DNA from: CBDFNN01 sp965250215
GTDB taxonomy: Bacteria; Bacteroidota; Rhodothermia; Rhodothermales; DATKEJ01
Length of the DNA: 64,000 bases
Direction of reading: 5' to 3'
Assembly (NCBI GenBank): GCA_965250215.1
Contig: CBDFNN010000004.1
Span: forward strand, 1,426,001 to 1,490,000
The position numbers and the translations under genes were made by a program. The notes under the pieces are model-generated. The model ran no database searches, had not been told where the DNA came from, and worked only from the letters and a program-made list of their open reading frames with translations. Of the stretch, positions 26,061-35,254 are shown piece after piece. Every line of letters starts with the position of its first letter. Within the stretch, counting starts at the first letter, position 1.

Positions 26061-26749
26061 TAGTAACCTAGAGAACGAAGCATGAAATTGGCCACGAAGC
26101 GATCTCCATTGCTGTTTAAGTGAACACCATCCGAGGTCAAGATTCCCGACTCAGCATTCTCTGAATTATTGGACTTTAAATAGTGCTCAAAGGCTCTGTT
26201 GAGATCACAATTGGGAAGTCCTCTGGTACGAGTTATTTGCCTGGAAACATCTGCGAATTCCGCAAGCATCTCATCCGATTCCTGCTGACCGTCAGTTTTC
26301 TCTCCTATGACGCTCGGCGTACAAAGAATGGCTCTTATATCCTTCGATTCGAGTCTATCAATCAGCTCATTCAGTCCAGACTCAAAAACATTTTTCTCGG
26401 TCCCTTGAGGATCAAATTTGAACCAATGCCACACATCATTTATTCCGATGTAGATGACAACGAGGTCCGGATTCTTTGAGATGACGTCGCTATCCAAACG
26501 TGCTAATAGATCTGGTACTTTGTGTCCACTTATTCCAGCACCGATTACATTAATGCCGAGATTGGCGTGCTTCTCGCTAAATTCTGATCGTACCAATTGT
26601 ACGTATCCATCGGGCTTTTCTTCGCCAGCCTGAGTAATTGAGTCACCAAGAAAAACGAGAGTCTCCCCTTTAGAAAGATGGCGCTCCGCTGAGAAGGCCT
26701 GACAGGACAGTAAGACTAGAGGCATTAGGAGCAGGAAATATTTATTCAA
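26060..26749 (-). CDS. Secreted SGNH/GDSL hydrolase
   Basis: This 229-residue protein has a signal peptide (about 1-21) and the SGNH blocks: GDSIT with Ser37 as nucleophile, GAGISGHKV, IYIGINDVWHW, and the C-terminal Asp207-x-x-His210 in DGVHLN. Such enzymes deacetylate carbohydrates or cleave esters outside the cytoplasm. Its gene overlaps the sulfatase gene by one base, which suggests removal of acetyl groups and sulfate from the same polysaccharide. The substrate is inferred from context only. A 428-base gap lies upstream. Confidence 0.85.
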   Translation of the reverse strand: MNKYFLLLMPLVLLSCQAFSAERHLSKGETLVFLGDSITQAGEEKPDGYVQLVRSEFSEKHANLGINVIGAGISGHKVPDLLARLDSDVISKNPDLVVIYIGINDVWHWFKFDPQGTEKNVFESGLNELIDRLESKDIRAILCTPSVIGEKTDGQQESDEMLAEFADVSRQITRTRGLPNCDLNRAFEHYLKSNNSENAESGILTSDGVHLNSNGDRFVANFMLRSLGY

Positions 26750-26846
26750 TTTTGAAGTGTTTGGTTCAAAAGGGCGGGTCTATGAAATATAACCCAATAC
26801 TAGCAATAAATTATTCCGGGTGTACATACAAATGGGATTCAACCAT

Positions 26847-26876
26847 TTGATACTGGTAACATCACACCCATATAAG
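26847..26876 (+). promoter_or_regulatory. Sigma70-like promoter for a putative small RNA
   Basis: TTGATA (26847-26852) and TATAAG (26871-26876) are separated by 18 bases, close to the housekeeping consensus. The predicted transcription start is about 26883. It lies in a 428-base gene-free gap (26750-27177) and points to the terminator at 26977. The rest of the gap downstream, 26978-27177, holds no other clear structure. Confidence 0.45.
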
Positions 26877-26882
26877 TTTTAT

Positions 26883-26977
26883 TCCTAAATGGACTCCCTG
26901 GAATTGATCCTTTTAAGGTGCAAATGAAAGGGGTATGTGAGCCGAGTGTCAGGTGTAGGCACTCGGCTTTCTTTTTT
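26883..26977 (+). ncRNA. Putative small RNA of about 95 bases
   Basis: A promoter-like element and a strong intrinsic terminator frame about 95 bases with no open reading frame of note. The plus strand has no gene upstream that this terminator could serve, since the neighbouring SGNH gene is transcribed the other way. The transcript would be an independent small RNA, or a leader for the amidohydrolase gene at 27178 that ends early. I do not recognise its family; no tRNA, 6S or SRP RNA signature is seen. Boundaries are predicted. Confidence 0.4.
26940..26977 (+). terminator. Intrinsic terminator without an upstream gene
   Basis: GCCGAGTG (26941-26948) pairs with CACTCGGC (26960-26967) around an 11-base loop; A26940 and T68 extend the stem. 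The run TTTCTTTTTT follows at once (26968-26977). This is the strongest plus-strand terminator seen in the window. Confidence 0.75.
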
Positions 26978-27177
26978 CCTCTCACGCCAGGTGGTTCTCG
27001 ATCTCTCCTTCAATACCCAGTGTTTTGGTAGTTGCGGCTGCAGATATGACTCTCAACACGTCGCGAGAATTCCTTCTCAAAGTTCGTTGGTCAAGTCCAA
27101 ATTTTCGCTTACTATAGCATTCTCACGTAATTGAACTTTACAGTTAAGATCGGGATATCTCCCCCGGTACAGGAATT

Positions 27178-28485
27178 ATGACAATGAAATCGATCTGCAT
27201 TCTTACATGCATACTGGCATTCTTTGGACAATCTGAGTCACAGGCACAAACAGTGACGACGGTCGTGGACGCAGCCACCATTCATACTGTGGGCAACGGA
27301 AGTTTCAGCCCAGGTAGAATGGTCATCAAAGACGGGAAAATTGTTGACGTCGGCGCTCTGACAGATGTCGATGTTCAGGATTCATGGGAAAGACTCGAAT
27401 TTCCAGATAGCGAAATTCTTCCTGGACTTGTCGATACGCATTCCCATCTCGGAAGCGTGGAAGGTGGCGATTCTTCTGCCCCTTTACATCCCGATGTTCG
27501 CGTGCTTGACGCTGTGAATGTTCGGAATGATAATCTGTGGCGAGCGCGAGTTGGTGGAATAACGACGGTCAATATTATGTCTGGATCTGGTCATCTTATG
27601 AGTGGACAGACCCTGTATCTCAAAACGAAGCATGGCAGGACTCTGCATGATTTAACTTTCTGTAAGGATCCGCTAACCGAGATTTGCGGAGGAATGAAGA
27701 TGGCAAATGGTACCAACTCAAAAAGAGGTAGTGGGAAATTCCCCGGGACTAGAGCCCGTTCGGCCTCCCTCGCGAGAAACTTGTTTCTTGGGGCTCAAGA
27801 GTACCAAAAGAAGAAAGATGCTGGTGATGAAGTCGATCGAGATCTTAAGAAAGAGGCATTGATCGAAATCATGGAAGGGAAGAGAATCGTTCACTTTCAT
27901 ACTCACAGGGCAGATGACATTTTGACGGCTCTGCGGATTGGAAAAGAGTTCGGTTTCATTCCCGTGCTCCATCATGTTAGTGAAGGTTGGAAAGTAGCAG
28001 AGGAGGTCGCAGCTGCAGGAGCTTCGGCATCAGTGATATATATAGACTCACCAGGCGGTAAACTAGAAGCCGTAGATCTACTGCCAGAGACTGGCAAGAT
28101 CATGAGTGAGGCAGGAGTCAATGTTGGCTTTCATACAGACGATTCTGTTTTGGATTCCCGTTTATTTATTAGGAATGCAGCTTTGGCTGTTCGAGCCGGG
28201 ATGGATCGACAAAAAGCTCTCGAGGCCTTAACGATTGCCGGTGCGAGGATGTTGAAAATGGATGATCGCCTGGGGTCTTTGGAGAAAGGAAAGGATGCAG
28301 ATTTCGTCGTCCTCAGTGGTGACCCATTTAGCATCTACACCATGGTCCAAAAGACCTATATCGAAGGGGAGATCGTTTTTGACGGTGATGATCCTGAACA
28401 GGCAAAATATTTGACAGGTGGATTCGGTTCATACCGAAATGCATCGGCTCACGTCCATGGAGTTTTCGAAGGTGAGTGGCAATAA
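27178..28485 (+). CDS. Secreted amidohydrolase with intact metal site
   Basis: This 435-residue protein has a signal peptide (about 1-24, ending QAQ) and the metal-dependent amidohydrolase fold. The first metal ligands are in DTHSHLG (His88 and His90). Further histidines occur in HFHTHRADD and LHHVSEGW, and FHTDDS provides the late aspartate region. The C-terminus has the GSLEKGKDADFVVLSGDPF segment typical of imidazolonepropionase/dipeptidase-like amidohydrolases. It is followed 52 bases later by a paralogue that lost key ligands. The pair probably forms a complex in the periplasm. Two starts (residues 1 and 3) are possible. Confidence 0.85.
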   Translation: MTMKSICILTCILAFFGQSESQAQTVTTVVDAATIHTVGNGSFSPGRMVIKDGKIVDVGALTDVDVQDSWERLEFPDSEILPGLVDTHSHLGSVEGGDSSAPLHPDVRVLDAVNVRNDNLWRARVGGITTVNIMSGSGHLMSGQTLYLKTKHGRTLHDLTFCKDPLTEICGGMKMANGTNSKRGSGKFPGTRARSASLARNLFLGAQEYQKKKDAGDEVDRDLKKEALIEIMEGKRIVHFHTHRADDILTALRIGKEFGFIPVLHHVSEGWKVAEEVAAAGASASVIYIDSPGGKLEAVDLLPETGKIMSEAGVNVGFHTDDSVLDSRLFIRNAALAVRAGMDRQKALEALTIAGARMLKMDDRLGSLEKGKDADFVVLSGDPFSIYTMVQKTYIEGEIVFDGDDPEQAKYLTGGFGSYRNASAHVHGVFEGEWQ

Positions 28486-28537
28486 AATTAATCGACAAAA
28501 TATATCTAGTCGCTGATTATTGATATTGAGAATAATC

Positions 28538-29743
28538 ATGAAAATGAAATTACTTAAGGTCTTCCTAATACTATTTATCGCTAGTGCCTCAGTCAATGAA
28601 TTGACGGCTCAGAATCTGGCAATAAAGGGCGAGAAAGTTTACACCATGTCTGGCGACGTTATCGACAACGGTGTCGTGATCGTCCGAGATGGAAAAATTG
28701 CGACCGTTGGCTCCTTGGTCTCCATTCCAAGTGGATACCAAGTCATTGAAGGCAAGGTTGTCACCCCAGGGCTGATAGATGCACATAGCTCTCTTGGTCT
28801 TTCTGGGATCTATAATTCTCCAGCTGATCAAGACCAGCTCGATAAATCTAATGTAATCCAGCCGGAGCTGAGGGCAATTGATGCCTACAATGCTCTAGAG
28901 CCCTTGATTGAATGGGCGAGATCGTACGGAGTGACCACGATGAATACAGGACATGGTCCTGGAGCTCTTTCTAGTGGACAAACCATGATAGTGAAGACTA
29001 CAGGCAAGACAGTTGACGATGCCATGATCAACCCAGCATTCGGAGTGTTATTCCAAATGGGTCGGTCCTTGAATAGTACTTTCAAATCTCCCGGAACGAG
29101 GTCCAAGGGAATGGCCATGTTGAGATCATCTTTTTTGGAGGCGCAAGCCTATGCAATAAAACGAGCGGAAGATGAGGGCGAGCTAAAATTGGATATGGAA
29201 GCCTTGGCTTCAGTCCTTGATGGAACGATGGCTGGAATAGTATCAGCAAATACAGCTGTCGACATCATGGCTGCTATTAGATTGTCTAAAGAATTTGGCT
29301 TTGATCTCATCCTAGATTCTGCAGCGGAGGCTTACATGTTGATCGACGAGTTAAGAGAAAGTAATGTCAGATTAATTCTGCATCCGACGATGAAAAGGAA
29401 CTCTGGCGAATCCAAGAATCTCGCCTTCGATACGGCCGCAAAGTTGCATCAAGCCGGGATTCCTTTTGTCCTTCAAACAGGATTTGAGGGTTATGTACCT
29501 AAGACACGCGTTCTGATATTCGAGGCAGGATTGGCGGTAGCTCACGGTCTAGACTATGAGGCCGCGCTAAGAAAAATAACAATCGAAAGCGCAGAGCTCT
29601 TAGGAATTTCAGAGCGAGTAGGTTCTCTCGAGGTTGGGAAGGATGCAGACATCGTCGTTTTCGATGGTGATCCTTTTGAATACACATCCCATGTTTGTTC
29701 GGTGATCATTGACGGCGTTGTCACGAATGATTCTTGTAGGTGA
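28538..29743 (+). CDS. Amidohydrolase paralogue, probably catalytically inactive
   Basis: ATG at 28538 gives a normal signal peptide (MKMKLLKVFLILFIASAS), so I prefer it to the TTG 18 bases upstream. The protein keeps the fold, including GLIDAHSSLGLSG near the start and GSLEVGKDADIVVFDGDPF at the end. The HxH pair of the neighbour is His-x-Ser here, and the later HxHTH segment is replaced by GIVSANTAVD, and the HHVSEG histidines by DSAAEA. The metal site is therefore largely missing. It may be a structural or regulatory partner of the enzyme at 27178; tandem pairs of this kind are known in FCB-group genomes. Confidence 0.82.
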   Translation: MKMKLLKVFLILFIASASVNELTAQNLAIKGEKVYTMSGDVIDNGVVIVRDGKIATVGSLVSIPSGYQVIEGKVVTPGLIDAHSSLGLSGIYNSPADQDQLDKSNVIQPELRAIDAYNALEPLIEWARSYGVTTMNTGHGPGALSSGQTMIVKTTGKTVDDAMINPAFGVLFQMGRSLNSTFKSPGTRSKGMAMLRSSFLEAQAYAIKRAEDEGELKLDMEALASVLDGTMAGIVSANTAVDIMAAIRLSKEFGFDLILDSAAEAYMLIDELRESNVRLILHPTMKRNSGESKNLAFDTAAKLHQAGIPFVLQTGFEGYVPKTRVLIFEAGLAVAHGLDYEAALRKITIESAELLGISERVGSLEVGKDADIVVFDGDPFEYTSHVCSVIIDGVVTNDSCR

Positions 29744-29769
29744 TCTCCAACTAATCCACCGTTTGGAGA
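29744..29769 (+). other. Hairpin at a convergent gene junction
   Basis: TCTCCAA (29744-29750) and TTGGAGA (29763-29769) form a perfect 7-base stem directly after the amidohydrolase stop. No T-run follows, so it is not a standard intrinsic terminator. It could protect the 3' end or slow transcription. Confidence 0.3.
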
Positions 29770-29814
29770 AAACGAGTCGGCTTTAGCTACCTAGACTTAC
29801 GATAAATTTCTCCT

Positions 29815-31095
29815 CTAGGACGCTAGAAGCTTCTTCCTTTTTGAGAGGTATTTCCAAAAAAGGATTACTGAAAGAATGGATTGCGTAACAATCGTTGCCA
29901 GACAAGCTCCCCAGATTTGGTATTCAGAGATTAAGAAGTAATTCAATATGAGGTTGAGCAAGGCTGTAATTCCCAGTGCCAAAGCAAGGAATTTTTGTTG
30001 GTTTAGGGCAGTCAGAGAGGTCGAGAGAAGATAGGCCAAGGAGGTAAAAGGGAAAGCCCATATCAGTATACGAAGGGCAGAAGCCGAGGCATGACCCGAA
30101 TCACCCTCTCCAAGAAAGCTCATCACGTAGGGTGCAAAGTAAGATGTGATTGCGGCGAGCGACACAGAGGCTAAAAGCAGGAAAGCGGAGCTTCGAGTAA
30201 ACAACTTGCTCATGGCTTGGAATTGACCGCTGCCAAATTGCTTCGAAAATTTCGGAAGCAAGGCCGCGACCATCACAGCCGGAAGCATCGTGAAGGCTTC
30301 TAAAAATCTGAAAGCAAGACCATATTCTCCACTTTCTATCTCGCCAAGCATGGCTTCCAACATGACACTATCCGTGCGAAAGTAAATGAGAATGAACAGA
30401 GCCGCGAGCCCGAGTGGAAAGGCTTGTGGAAGATGCTCTTTGATGAAATTCAACCGCGATTCCGTAGTGTGCGGCTGCTTCTTGAGAACCATTTTGCTAG
30501 CCCACCAATAGCTCGATAACAGTGTCAGAAACATTCCAAGCGACATTCCGAGGAGAACAAACCAGGCTTCTGGTTTGAGAAATACAAATAGACTGCCAAG
30601 TAGGACAACCAACATTTTTTCACCGACGGTTGAGACACTCTCCCATTTCAGATTTTCTGCTGCTCTATATATTGATCTCGTAAATTGTGTTAAACTTTGG
30701 AGAGACATGTAGATAGACGCAGACGCTACTGCCAAGAGTGCTTTTGATTCGTGACCCAAGAGGAAGCCAAAGCCAACAGCAAGGAGAAAGGCTAGAAATA
30801 GTGTCACTACTCGGAAGGGAAAAAAGGCGCGATAGAAGTTTCTTGCTTTTTCTAAGTCTCGAGCAACTTCTCTGATCGTATAAGCGGACGTTCCCATATT
30901 CGCCAAGCCACTAAGAATAGCTGCAAGAGCAATGGCCGCGTTCATTACCCCATATTCATAGAAGCCCATCTGCGTAATACAGATATAGGTTATGAAGATG
31001 AACCAGATTGGTTTTACGATCAAATTGCCCGCTCCTAGCCATCCCATGTTGCCTAGTAGTCCCGGACCTATACTATTGATTTGGTTTTTCTGCAT
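29815..31095 (-). CDS. Polysaccharide flippase (Wzx-like, MOP superfamily)
   Basis: This 426-residue membrane protein has about twelve hydrophobic helices. The N-terminal region (AGNLIVKPIWFIFI, then GFYEYGVMNAAIALAAILSGLANMG, the first 20 being most telling) and the middle YFRTDSVMLEAMLGEIESGEYGLAFR match polysaccharide_synt flippases. It is distinct from the flippase at 4150. It lies alone on the minus strand between the amidohydrolase pair and the isomerase/sulfatase group, with no glycosyltransferase next to it. Its lipid-linked substrate is not predictable. Confidence 0.83.
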   Translation of the reverse strand: MQKNQINSIGPGLLGNMGWLGAGNLIVKPIWFIFITYICITQMGFYEYGVMNAAIALAAILSGLANMGTSAYTIREVARDLEKARNFYRAFFPFRVVTLFLAFLLAVGFGFLLGHESKALLAVASASIYMSLQSLTQFTRSIYRAAENLKWESVSTVGEKMLVVLLGSLFVFLKPEAWFVLLGMSLGMFLTLLSSYWWASKMVLKKQPHTTESRLNFIKEHLPQAFPLGLAALFILIYFRTDSVMLEAMLGEIESGEYGLAFRFLEAFTMLPAVMVAALLPKFSKQFGSGQFQAMSKLFTRSSAFLLLASVSLAAITSYFAPYVMSFLGEGDSGHASASALRILIWAFPFTSLAYLLSTSLTALNQQKFLALALGITALLNLILNYFLISEYQIWGACLATIVTQSILSVILFWKYLSKRKKLLAS

Positions 31096-31251
31096 TGATG
31101 TGGCTCGAAGCTACTGAGAATTGAACTAGGCGTTTCATCACTTTGTCAATTAGGCAATAGAAGCTGTTCGACGAGGAATGAAAAAATGTGGTCGCTCTAT
31201 TGGATTTTGAATGCTCACACACTAATCTTTCTTAACCAAAACGCCAGAAAA

Positions 31252-32178
31252 ATGCAAAGCCGTCGAAGTTTCCTCAAAAGTACACCAGCTCTTGCCATTG
31301 CTCCTGTCCTTGCTGCCAAGCAGGCCCGAAAAGACATTGTTCGCCGTCCAAATCGAATCGGGGTTTCGACCTATTCATTCTGGCGATTTAATGGATCGAG
31401 ATCTGATTGGGCTATTGAAAAGTGCATAGACCTCGCTGCCGAAATGGGTTTTGATGGTGTGGAGATTTTGCATATCCAGATGGAGTCCGAAGAACCTTCA
31501 TATCTTCAAATGTTGAAGCAGAGGGCGCTCTTGAATGGAGTCGACCTCATGGGTTTTTCTACTCATCAAGGATTTGTAACCCCTGACGAAAGAAAAAGAC
31601 AATCAGAAGTTAATAAGACCCTGCATCAAATCGAATTGGCTTATGAGCTCGGTATCCCGACGATGAGAATTAACACTGGTAGGTGGGGTACAAGTAAAAA
31701 CTTCAATGAACTCATGGCAAATCGTGGGATTGAACCGGTCCTCGAGGGACATACCGAAGACGAAGGATTTGAGTGGGTCATTGATTCCATGCATAAGCTA
31801 GTCGAAAAGGCTAAAATTTGCGGCGTTACACTTGGCCTCGAAAATCATTGGGGTTTGGGATTGACACCTGAAGGTGTTCTGCGAATTGTGGATGCAATCA
31901 ACTCTCCTTGGCTTCAAGTAACCCTAGACACTGGGAATTTTCTTGAAGACCCCTACGACCGCTTGGAAAAACTTGCTTCAAAATGTGTCCTTATACAGTG
32001 CAAGACCTACTACGGTGGAGGGACGTGGTACGAGCTTGACCTCGACTACGATCGCATCGCTGCATTGATGAAAAAGCATGATTACAAGGGATATGTTTCC
32101 TTGGAGTTTGAAGGAAAGGAAGATGCGCTAACCGCAGTTCCAAAAAGCCTGGAGCTTCTTCGATCAGCTTTTTCTTGA
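31252..32178 (+). CDS. Exported sugar isomerase/epimerase-like TIM-barrel protein with Tat signal
   Basis: ATG at 31252 gives MQSRRSFLKSTPALAIAPVLA, a twin-arginine signal (SRRSFLK) with an alanine-rich region, so this start is chosen over the ATG 66 bases earlier. The mature protein of about 285 residues is an AP endonuclease 2 / xylose isomerase-like barrel: GVSTYSFWRF, DGVEIL, GLENHWG, VTLDTGNF and YVSLEFEG mark the metal-binding strands. Such proteins epimerise or isomerise sugars. It is followed 13 bases later by two sulfatase genes and probably takes part in processing the desulfated sugar. Confidence 0.83.
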   Translation: MQSRRSFLKSTPALAIAPVLAAKQARKDIVRRPNRIGVSTYSFWRFNGSRSDWAIEKCIDLAAEMGFDGVEILHIQMESEEPSYLQMLKQRALLNGVDLMGFSTHQGFVTPDERKRQSEVNKTLHQIELAYELGIPTMRINTGRWGTSKNFNELMANRGIEPVLEGHTEDEGFEWVIDSMHKLVEKAKICGVTLGLENHWGLGLTPEGVLRIVDAINSPWLQVTLDTGNFLEDPYDRLEKLASKCVLIQCKTYYGGGTWYELDLDYDRIAALMKKHDYKGYVSLEFEGKEDALTAVPKSLELLRSAFS

Positions 32179-32191
32179 ACGTCATTCCAAA

Positions 32192-33694
32192 ATGAAGATG
32201 AGTTTTGATTCTCTTTCTGGAATTGAGTCTTCCGTGGGTAGTGCAGGAGAGCGAGTTATTGCTGCCCTTCTGCTCTTGTCTATTTGCCTACTCGGATGCG
32301 AAAATATCGAACTCGCTAATTCGGGAGACCAACCTCCAAACGTTGTTGTAATTCTAGCTGATGATATGGGCTGGGGTGATCCTGGAAGCTTCAATCCAGC
32401 TTCAAAAATACCGACTCCTAGTATTGATAAACTGGCAATTGAAGGGATGAGGTTCACGGATGCCCACTCTCCTTCATCCGTTTGCACTCCAACGCGCTAC
32501 GGAATATTAATGGGACGCTATGCCTGGCGGACACATATGGAATTCGGAGTTACTTTAGGCTACTCAAAGTTATTCCCAGACACTTCCAGGACAAGTATTG
32601 CTGATGTCTTCCAGCAAGCCGGCTATTCTACTGGCGGAGTTGGTAAGTGGCATCTGGGGCTAGGTTCAGAGGAGCCTTTAGACTACTCCAAGCCTCTCAG
32701 CCCTGGGCCACGTGACTTAGGATTTGACTATTGGTACGGTATTCCTGCTTCACTTGATATGGAGCCCTATTTATACTTTCACAACGAAAATGCTGTCGAG
32801 CTTCCAACTGAATCGATCGACGATAGCATGCCCTGTTGCACAGGTGCTTTTTTTAGAGGAGGGCCCATTGCCCCGAGCTTTAGGCACATAGACGTGCTTC
32901 CTGTGACAGTGCAGAAAGCTCAGTCGTTTATTGAAGAGAATTCGGAGAAGCCATTTTTTCTCTACGTAGCTTTTGCATCTCCGCACACCCCTTGGCTTCC
33001 TACTGCTGATTTTAGGGGCAATTCAGAAGCTGGAGAATACGGAGACTTTGTGGCACAAACGGATCACGGAATCGGGCAGATTCTGTCCACACTCGAAAGC
33101 ACCGGTGTAGATGACAATACACTGGTTATTTTTGCCAGTGACAACGGACCCTTCTGGAGAACTCAGGAAAAGGAGGAATTTGGCCATCACTCTCAAGGCA
33201 ATTGGAGAGGAATGAAAGCTGATATTTGGGAAGGTGGGCACCGAGTGCCGTTTATCGCAAAATGGCCGAACAAAATCGAAGCTTCAACAACGTCGGCGCA
33301 TCCCATCTCACTCGTTGATGTCATGCGAACCGCTGCAAGTGCGGCAGACTTGGAACTCCCGAATGAGTCGGGGCCGGATTCTTTTGATCTTACCCCAGTA
33401 TTCAAAGGCCAGGGAGATTCAGGGCGAGAGTCTCTGATCATGCAGTCATCCAAAGGGATGTACGCAATAAGACAAGGAGAGTGGAAGTTAATCTTCGGAA
33501 TTGGCTCAGGCGGATTTACCCAGTCTGACCCCCTCACCGAGAAAAATGTGACCTTAGAGGGACAAGGTGGCCAGCTGTACAACCTTTCCGAGGATCCAGG
33601 TGAATCCAATAACCTATATTCTGATCATCCAGAGATCGTTCAAAGACTCACAAAACTCTTCGATCTACATAAAAATTCTGATACCAGTAGGTGA
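32192..33694 (+). CDS. Lipoprotein arylsulfatase A-type sulfatase, first of tandem pair
   Basis: This 500-residue sulfatase has a long charged N-terminal stretch, then a membrane segment and lipobox CLLGC with Cys36. NVVVILADDMGWGD is the metal-binding start. The formylglycine motif is CTPTR with Cys98, followed by GILMGRYAWR. KWHLGLG, the SDNGPFW stretch and a C-terminal ESNNLYSDHPEIVQRL segment complete the arylsulfatase A-like pattern. It shares clear long blocks with the next gene, for example GIPASLDM and LSPGP, so the two come from a tandem duplication. The stop overlaps the next start by 4 bases. Confidence 0.88.
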   Translation: MKMSFDSLSGIESSVGSAGERVIAALLLLSICLLGCENIELANSGDQPPNVVVILADDMGWGDPGSFNPASKIPTPSIDKLAIEGMRFTDAHSPSSVCTPTRYGILMGRYAWRTHMEFGVTLGYSKLFPDTSRTSIADVFQQAGYSTGGVGKWHLGLGSEEPLDYSKPLSPGPRDLGFDYWYGIPASLDMEPYLYFHNENAVELPTESIDDSMPCCTGAFFRGGPIAPSFRHIDVLPVTVQKAQSFIEENSEKPFFLYVAFASPHTPWLPTADFRGNSEAGEYGDFVAQTDHGIGQILSTLESTGVDDNTLVIFASDNGPFWRTQEKEEFGHHSQGNWRGMKADIWEGGHRVPFIAKWPNKIEASTTSAHPISLVDVMRTAASAADLELPNESGPDSFDLTPVFKGQGDSGRESLIMQSSKGMYAIRQGEWKLIFGIGSGGFTQSDPLTEKNVTLEGQGGQLYNLSEDPGESNNLYSDHPEIVQRLTKLFDLHKNSDTSR

Positions 33695-35166
33695 TCCCAG
33701 GAATTAAGAAATATCAAAATTATCTCCTCACGATTATTGGAATCGCGACTCTTTCGATTGCGACGTCTTGTTCAGATATAGATCGAACTCGCCCTAACGT
33801 AGTTCTGATTCTGGCAGATGATTTGGGCTACGGCGACATAAAAGCTCTCAACTACTACGCCAAGACATCGACTCCAAATATCGATCGTCTCATCAAGGAA
33901 GGGATAAATATGAGGGATGCTCACTCGCCTGCCTCAGTTTGCACACCTACTAGATATTCGCTACTGACTGGCCGTTTTGCCTGGAGATCGGAGCTACAGT
34001 CAGGAGTTCTATGGGGTTATTCCCCTTCTCTTATAGAGGATGGTCGTGCCACCATAGCAAGTATGTTCCAAGATTATGGATACAGAACGGGAGGTTTTGG
34101 CAAGTGGCACTTGGGATTGGGGTCTGCGGATAGTACAGACTATAACGAGCGCTTAAGTCCGGGGCCAAATGATTTTGGCTTTGATTACTACTACGGTATT
34201 CCAGCATCACTAGACATGGATCCTTACGTCTACTTTGAAAATGATCGAGCTGTCCAAGCTCCGACTGATACTATCGAAGCCAGTAGAAGGGCCAGATCTG
34301 GTGGTAAAGGCTTCTGGAGAGCAGGTCCTATTTCACCGGATTTCAGGCACGAAGAAGTCCTAGGTCGGACAGTTGACAAAGCAGTCGAATTTATAGAATC
34401 TGCGACGACTGATGAACCATTCTTTGCTTACGTGCCTTTGCCTGCGCCACATACTCCTTGGTTGCCTACTGGTGAATTCAAAGGATCAAGTGGAGCCGGA
34501 AAATATGGTGACTTTGTCAATATGATGGACAGCGGTGTCGGCCGAATCCTAGACGCGATTAGCCGTATTGACGCGGAGAAAAACACTTTGATAATATTCA
34601 CAAGTGATAACGGAGCCGATTGGCTTCCATCAGAAATCGAGAAGTTTGATCACGAGGCTAATCTAGGTTTGAGAGGAAGGAAAGCAGACATCTACGAGGC
34701 AGGCCATAGAGTTCCTCTAATTGCGAAATGGCCAAATCAAATATGGGCAAATTCACAGTCAGATGAACCCGTAATGCTGACGGATATATTTGCAACACTC
34801 GCGGAGATCCTCGGACACGAGTTTGCTGTAGACGCCGCCGAAGACAGTTTTAGTATACTAGATGCTTTGATTGGTAGGCCGCACTCTCAACCTATTCGAC
34901 CCCACATCATAAGTCATTCCTTGGATGGGACTTTCGCCGTTAGACACGACTTTTGGAAACTAATCGAAGGACTTGGCTCTGGTGGGTTTACAGAACCGGC
35001 TCACATCGATCCGACGGAAAATGGTCCGACAGGTCAGTTATTCGATATTTACTTAGATAGAAAGGAAACTGTAGATCATTTCAGCGATGAATCACGGAGG
35101 GTAGAAGATTTACAAAGGCAGCTTGACACGGCTCGAGATGATGGCAGGACAAGACATCCGAAGTAA
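33691..35166 (+). CDS. Lipoprotein arylsulfatase A-type sulfatase, second of tandem pair
   Basis: This 491-residue paralogue of the preceding sulfatase starts at GTG 33691, inside the upstream stop codon. A lipobox ATSC (Cys27) anchors it. The metal-binding start is NVVLILADDLGYGD, the formylglycine motif is CTPTR with Cys84, then SLLTGRFAWR. KWHLGLG, PAPHTPWLPTGEF and SDNGADW are kept. The two proteins probably remove sulfate from different positions of one glycan, as is common for duplicated sulfatases in polysaccharide degradation. The exact substrate is unknown. Confidence 0.88.
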   Translation: MIPGIKKYQNYLLTIIGIATLSIATSCSDIDRTRPNVVLILADDLGYGDIKALNYYAKTSTPNIDRLIKEGINMRDAHSPASVCTPTRYSLLTGRFAWRSELQSGVLWGYSPSLIEDGRATIASMFQDYGYRTGGFGKWHLGLGSADSTDYNERLSPGPNDFGFDYYYGIPASLDMDPYVYFENDRAVQAPTDTIEASRRARSGGKGFWRAGPISPDFRHEEVLGRTVDKAVEFIESATTDEPFFAYVPLPAPHTPWLPTGEFKGSSGAGKYGDFVNMMDSGVGRILDAISRIDAEKNTLIIFTSDNGADWLPSEIEKFDHEANLGLRGRKADIYEAGHRVPLIAKWPNQIWANSQSDEPVMLTDIFATLAEILGHEFAVDAAEDSFSILDALIGRPHSQPIRPHIISHSLDGTFAVRHDFWKLIEGLGSGGFTEPAHIDPTENGPTGQLFDIYLDRKETVDHFSDESRRVEDLQRQLDTARDDGRTRHPK

Positions 35167-35254
35167 TCATTTCCTGGTTCATTACCCTATTGTTCTGAGA
35201 TAAAATCCCTCTGAGAATTGGAGAGACCTTATAAATCCGATACTAATAATTCTT

